Assembly: GCF_000321225.1 (NCBI RefSeq)
Contig: NW_004451410.1
Coordinates: 888,265-952,264, forward strand
Direction: 5' to 3'
DNA length: 64,000 nucleotides
DNA from: Odobenus rosmarus divergens
Lineage: Eukaryota > Chordata > Mammalia > Carnivora > Odobenidae
The position numbers and the translations under genes were made by a program. The notes beneath the pieces are model-generated. The model saw nothing but the letters and a program-made list of their open reading frames with translations, was not told where the DNA came from and ran no database searches. This document shows, in pieces, positions 60,820 to 64,000 of the stretch. Each line of letters starts with the position of its first letter. Positions within the stretch are counted from its first letter, which is position 1.

Positions 60820-60975
60820 TCAGTGTACTACTTAATTCATTCTACATTATTTTCCTTTTAAAATAGGTGGTATATGCCCTATTTCCCCACTAGATAATTT
60901 CTTGAGGGCATGGTTGGTGACTGACTTTCTCTGTTAGCTTTTCAGAGGGTGATTGACACTCAGTGACTATGGATG
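60820..60975 (+). mobile_element. Probable L2 3'-end fragment, sense
   Basis: 'ttccccactagataatttct', 'tgagggcatggttggtgact' and 'tgacactcagtgactatgga' follow the L2 3' end order ('ctagactgtaagctcc', 'tgagggcagggac', 'cacagtaggtgctcaataaatg'). Confidence 0.45.
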
Positions 60976-62595
60976 GATGTAAGATACTAAAGTCTTCATT
61001 GAAATTTTTCTTTCTTAAGATGGACTTTTTCTTTGTTGGTCTAATATAGTCACACTATGAGAAGGGTATTACAGACTAACAGAGTTTTGTGTCCCTATAG
61101 ATGGTCCTGCCTCTTAGTGTAACAACCTCAGGTGCATTCTTCTGAGTCACTGTGCCTTTCCACCTCATCTCTGATGCCGAGCATGACACCTATTTTCAAT
61201 TCTCAGGGCTTATGGTGAAGTGAGCATGAATTTATAGTTGTACAAATATAAAAAATCATAATCTGTATGCATAGCATTTTTAAAAAATTCTTGTTTTTAG
61301 GTGAAAATGTATTAAAGCAGCTTTCAGTTGCTAATGTCTAAATAATATCTGTACCCCCTTTTCCATGCTTACCTGATTAAGCAAATGATTATGGGAAACA
61401 GCAGGTTCAGCAGAACATACATATGAAAGTTTTTATTGAAATTAAACCCCAACTTTTTGCATGTTAATTACAACTGATAATTTTCTTTTTCATTCTCACA
61501 GCATTCAAAATGTCCTTGTCTCATTTCATATTTATAATTAAGTAATATGGATTGCCATATATTATCAGCAAATAGGAAGTGGCAGACTTATTGCTGGCTA
61601 TCAAGTACTTAAAAATATATGGTTTGGTTTTTTAAAAAATATATTATTTATATGATTACCAGATTTTGAAGATGAGGAAAAATTTTAACAAAATAATTAC
61701 CCCAGTGTTTATTATCTTGTTATTAGTACTTGTAATAATGGTTTCTGAACGTATTTCAAAGCTTCAGTGAATTTTTGAGTTTTCTCTTTTGCTTAAACAG
61801 AAAAAAAAAAAGTACATAGGAGATAGCCTTATAAAACCAAAGAAAAAAGCAGGGCTGCTCCATCTGAACCTGGAGGAGGGTCCCAATGACCCCATCCGTG
61901 ATGGGGCATCTTCTCTGCTTCTCAGGGAAGCTGTGGGCTCCTCATCAGAGTAAAGAAGATCTCTTTATATACGCAGAGCTCTTTTACTTGTCCAGTAGGC
62001 CATGAACTTTTACAGCTTTAGCATTCATGATATTGTTGATGCCTGAGTGATCAGACATAATTTCAATTCCTCCGGACATTCTGCTTTGAAGCGGACGTGC
62101 TCCGAGGCCACTGAGTCAGAGCTCCTAAGTCTGCTGCTGCTCAAGCCCCAGCCTTCCCGTCTTGGCATAGCCCAGTCCTCGTGTGTTCTTCCTTTCCTCT
62201 GCCTCTGGGGCCTCTCAGGAAGTGCTTAAAGCCAGAGCGGATTAGTCAAGTGGGTTCAACTGTTGGGAGCTGATGATGAAAATAAGGAAAGAATGAGAAA
62301 AATATCTAAGAAAGTAATCATTCACAGCTGGAAATACGAGGTCGGGATAAATTAAAATCTGGAATGTAACATTCTCGTTCTCAGCTTTGGTGGTGAATCC
62401 ACAAGATGTTCATTAGATTGTTGAATGCATAAATAAGATGGGGCCACCAGTGGGCCTGCAATCACCAAAGATTGTTTTTGGCCCAGTTTTGTGCCCTGAG
62501 CACTTTGTGGTAAGACCATCATTTCCCACATTCAGTTGCCTCCCCCCGACCCCCGCCGTCATGTGCTTGCTGCACAACAAAGCGAAGGTAGTGCT
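60976..62595. other. Intron; unexplained block at 61850-62240
   Basis: After AT-rich text and an A run at 61800-61811, 61850-62240 is GC-richer. On the minus strand it holds a short ATG frame (about 62078 down to 61985), with stops soon after. The peptide is not recognised. It may be an old transcript-derived piece or a diverged repeat. Confidence 0.45.
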
Positions 62596-62611
62596 AAAGA
62601 CTTGTACTTAG

Positions 62612-62814
62612 GGCGCCTGGGTGGCTCAGTCGTTGAGCGACTGCCTTCGGCTCAGGTCATGAGCCTGGAGTCCCGGGATCGAGTCCCGCGTCGGGCTCCC
62701 TGCTCAGCGGGGGGTCTGCTTCTCCCTCTGACCCTCTTCCCTCTCATGCTCTCTCTCATTCTCTCTCTCATTCTCTCTCTCTCAAATAAATAGATAAAAT
62801 CTTTAAAAAAAAAA
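62612..62814 (+). mobile_element. Young SINEC, sense, perfect 16-bp target duplication
   Basis: Head 'ggcgcctgggtggctcagtc', 'gagtcccgcgtcgggctccc', 'ggggtctgcttctccctctg', a (ctctctcatt)n-like segment and 'aaatagataaaatctttaaa'. Flanked by identical 'aaagacttgtacttag' at 62596-62611 and 62815-62830. CpG-rich sequence and perfect duplication indicate a recent insertion. The frame 62536-62793 is translated SINE. Confidence 0.98.
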
Positions 62815-62830
62815 AAAGACTTGTACTTAG

Positions 62831-63134
62831 TCCTCTGGCTAGAGAAGGAAGTGCTCCACTGAGTGAAGGAGAAAATTTTACTTAATACTGGAGAGATGGC
62901 TCTCTTACTGCTAGTGCTAGTAATGGAAAACATCAGAGTTTGAACAAAAATGTCATTTGTTTGAAAATCATTAGTCTTTAAAAATTTATCTGAAATATCA
63001 GCGTGAACTTTTAATTCATTAATTCACTTTTATTATGAGAGAAGTTTGATTTGGAAATCTTAGGAAGCATTTTACTTTGTGTAGTATGAGGTTACAGTGG
63101 AGGGACCCTCTGTGTTGTGGGGAAGCAGTTTCTT
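62831..63134. other. Spacer between inverted young SINECs
   Basis: About 300 bp of intronic text ending in the left target duplication of the next SINEC. Confidence 0.6.
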
Positions 63135-63328
63135 TCTTTTTTTTTTTAAAGATTTTATTTATTTATTTGAGAGAGAGAATGAGATAGAGCATGAGAGGGG
63201 GGAGGGTCCGAGGGAGAAGCAGACTCCCCGCCGAGAAGGGAGCCCGACGCGGGACTCGATCCCGGGACTCCAGGATCATGACCCGAGCCGAAGGCAGTCG
63301 CTTAACCGACTGAGCCGCCCAGGCGCCC
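63135..63328 (-). mobile_element. Young SINEC, antisense, perfect 14-bp target duplication
   Basis: T-run, 'aaagattttatttatttatt', (GA)n, 'agaagcagactccccgccga', 'gacgcgggactcgatcccgg' and head 'accgactgagccgcccaggc'. Flanked by identical 'ggaagcagtttctt' at 63121-63134 and 63329-63342. CpGs are largely undecayed, so it is recent. It is inverted relative to the SINEC at 62612-62814. Confidence 0.98.
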
Positions 63329-63342
63329 GGAAGCAGTTTCTT

Positions 63343-63770
63343 CCGAGCGCAGAGGTGCCCAGGGAAGGGTCCTGAAGGCAGCCCGCATCCCTCACAGACG
63401 GCCCCTGTACAGACACACAGCGGGGTTTCCGGCGGCCGCGCCTGACCGCCCTTGCAGGAGTCCTGCGGAGGCCTGGTGAGCTCTGTCCTAGGAGGCGGAG
63501 GTGCTCCAAGCCAGGGCTGGACGTCGTGAATTTCAGCGGGCAGTGGCTTCCTTCTGCAGTGCCGCTTGTAACCGGCTGTGCGCTGCCTGCCGTGGCTTTC
63601 TCCCAGACGCCGCCCGAGTTCCATCGGCCTCTGTGCCCCACCTGGAAGGTCCGAGGGCTCCGCGGAGCGGCGCCGGCCCAGCCTCCATGTGCCGCCCAGC
63701 GTGCTGTGTCCTGGTCCTCGCGTGTGTGCCCTGGTGGACGCCATCCTCCCTCATCGTTTGGGCTGTGGGG
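63343..63770. promoter_or_regulatory. CpG-island-like block in intron
   Basis: By hand count there are about three dozen CpG dinucleotides in about 430 bp, with high G+C, in an otherwise CpG-poor window. CpG-dense spots include 'ttccggcggccgcgcctga' (63428-63446) and 'ctccgcggagcggcgccgg' (63659-63677). Open frames occur in several phases on both strands (for example 63526-63945 + and 63163-63744 -), as expected of GC-rich non-coding DNA. It could be an intronic or alternative promoter or an orphan CpG island. No TATA box, exon or known repeat was identified. Confidence 0.5.
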
Positions 63771-64000
63771 ACTTAGGTTGATGTCACTACAGTCATGGCG
63801 TTCTGAGTTGGAGTGTAGAGTTAATTTATTTTCCTTATTGGAAGGATTCATAGCTTTATTAATGAATTTGGACTGTATTTATAGAATCCCTAAGATACTA
63901 AAGGGGTCACTGAATTTTTTTAAAATAATTTACCAGCTTTTATGAAGGATGGTATATTCTATAGGGCTTTCTAAAGGTCTCAGTTCATATGCCTTGCAAA
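63771..64000. other. AT-rich intron at window end
   Basis: CpG density drops abruptly after 63770. Nothing recognised. Confidence 0.6.

Noticed and set aside
62612..62690. tRNA-like sequence with A/B-box-like segments
   Set aside because: It is the tRNA-derived head of a SINEC, as in the other copies, and not a tRNA gene: the SINE body and A-rich tail follow with target duplications.
63163..63744. 193-codon minus-strand open frame, the longest in the window
   Set aside because: Its C-terminal part is translated antisense SINEC and the rest is the CpG-rich block. Several other frames in the same block are equally open, which is a composition effect.
1..64000. CRISPR arrays, operons, phage or toxin-type systems
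   Set aside because: No regularly spaced repeats and no clustered genes. The window is mammalian intron.

Overview
The window is nuclear DNA from a carnivoran mammal, and it is almost entirely intron and interspersed repeat. The main evidence is 14 near-complete copies, plus one tail-only copy, of the tRNA-derived carnivore SINE (SINEC/Can-SINE). Their heads read like 'gcgcctgggtggctcagtc' and their tails are 'aaataaataaaatctt' plus poly(A). All are of the general caniform type. I saw no dog-specific SINEC_Cf head and no cat-type body, so a bear, seal or mustelid is likelier than a dog or cat (inference). A 5'-truncated carnivore L1 3' end opens the window.

I can support only one protein-coding exon, at 51170-51244 on the + strand. 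It is 75 nt, flanked by consensus splice sites, and encodes the second half of a C2H2 zinc finger ending in a GTPKE(R) linker. At least 51 kb of upstream and 12.7 kb of downstream sequence lacks another exon that I recognise, so the host gene has very long introns. ZNF407 is the best tentative identity.

Layout: 1-1.7 kb is old L1 with a carnivore L1 tail and a SINEC nested in it. 3.4-5.0 kb is an L2 remnant. 5-15 kb is mostly unique AT-rich intron, with a CpG-enriched block at 9.5-10.3 kb and a homeobox/POU motif cluster near 12 kb. 15-24 kb holds SINECs, MaLR-type LTR remnants, a 30-nt U6 snRNA retro-fragment with a 19-bp target duplication, and a tail-only SINEC. 27.6-35.7 kb holds two old L1 copies, both antisense to the gene, with three SINECs in or at the edge of the first and two poly(T)-only insertions in the second. 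37-49 kb has MIR/L2/MaLR remnants and three SINECs. 51.2 kb is the exon. 55-64 kb has four more SINECs and a CpG-island-like block at 63.35-63.77 kb.

No operons, CRISPR arrays, phage, functional tRNA/rRNA genes or multi-gene systems are present. The most interesting content is retrotransposition debris: unusual L1-machinery products (the U6 5' fragment and tail-only insertions) with intact target-site duplications. Two GC/CpG-rich islands could be regulatory. Repeat family names come from recognition by eye, not from a database search.
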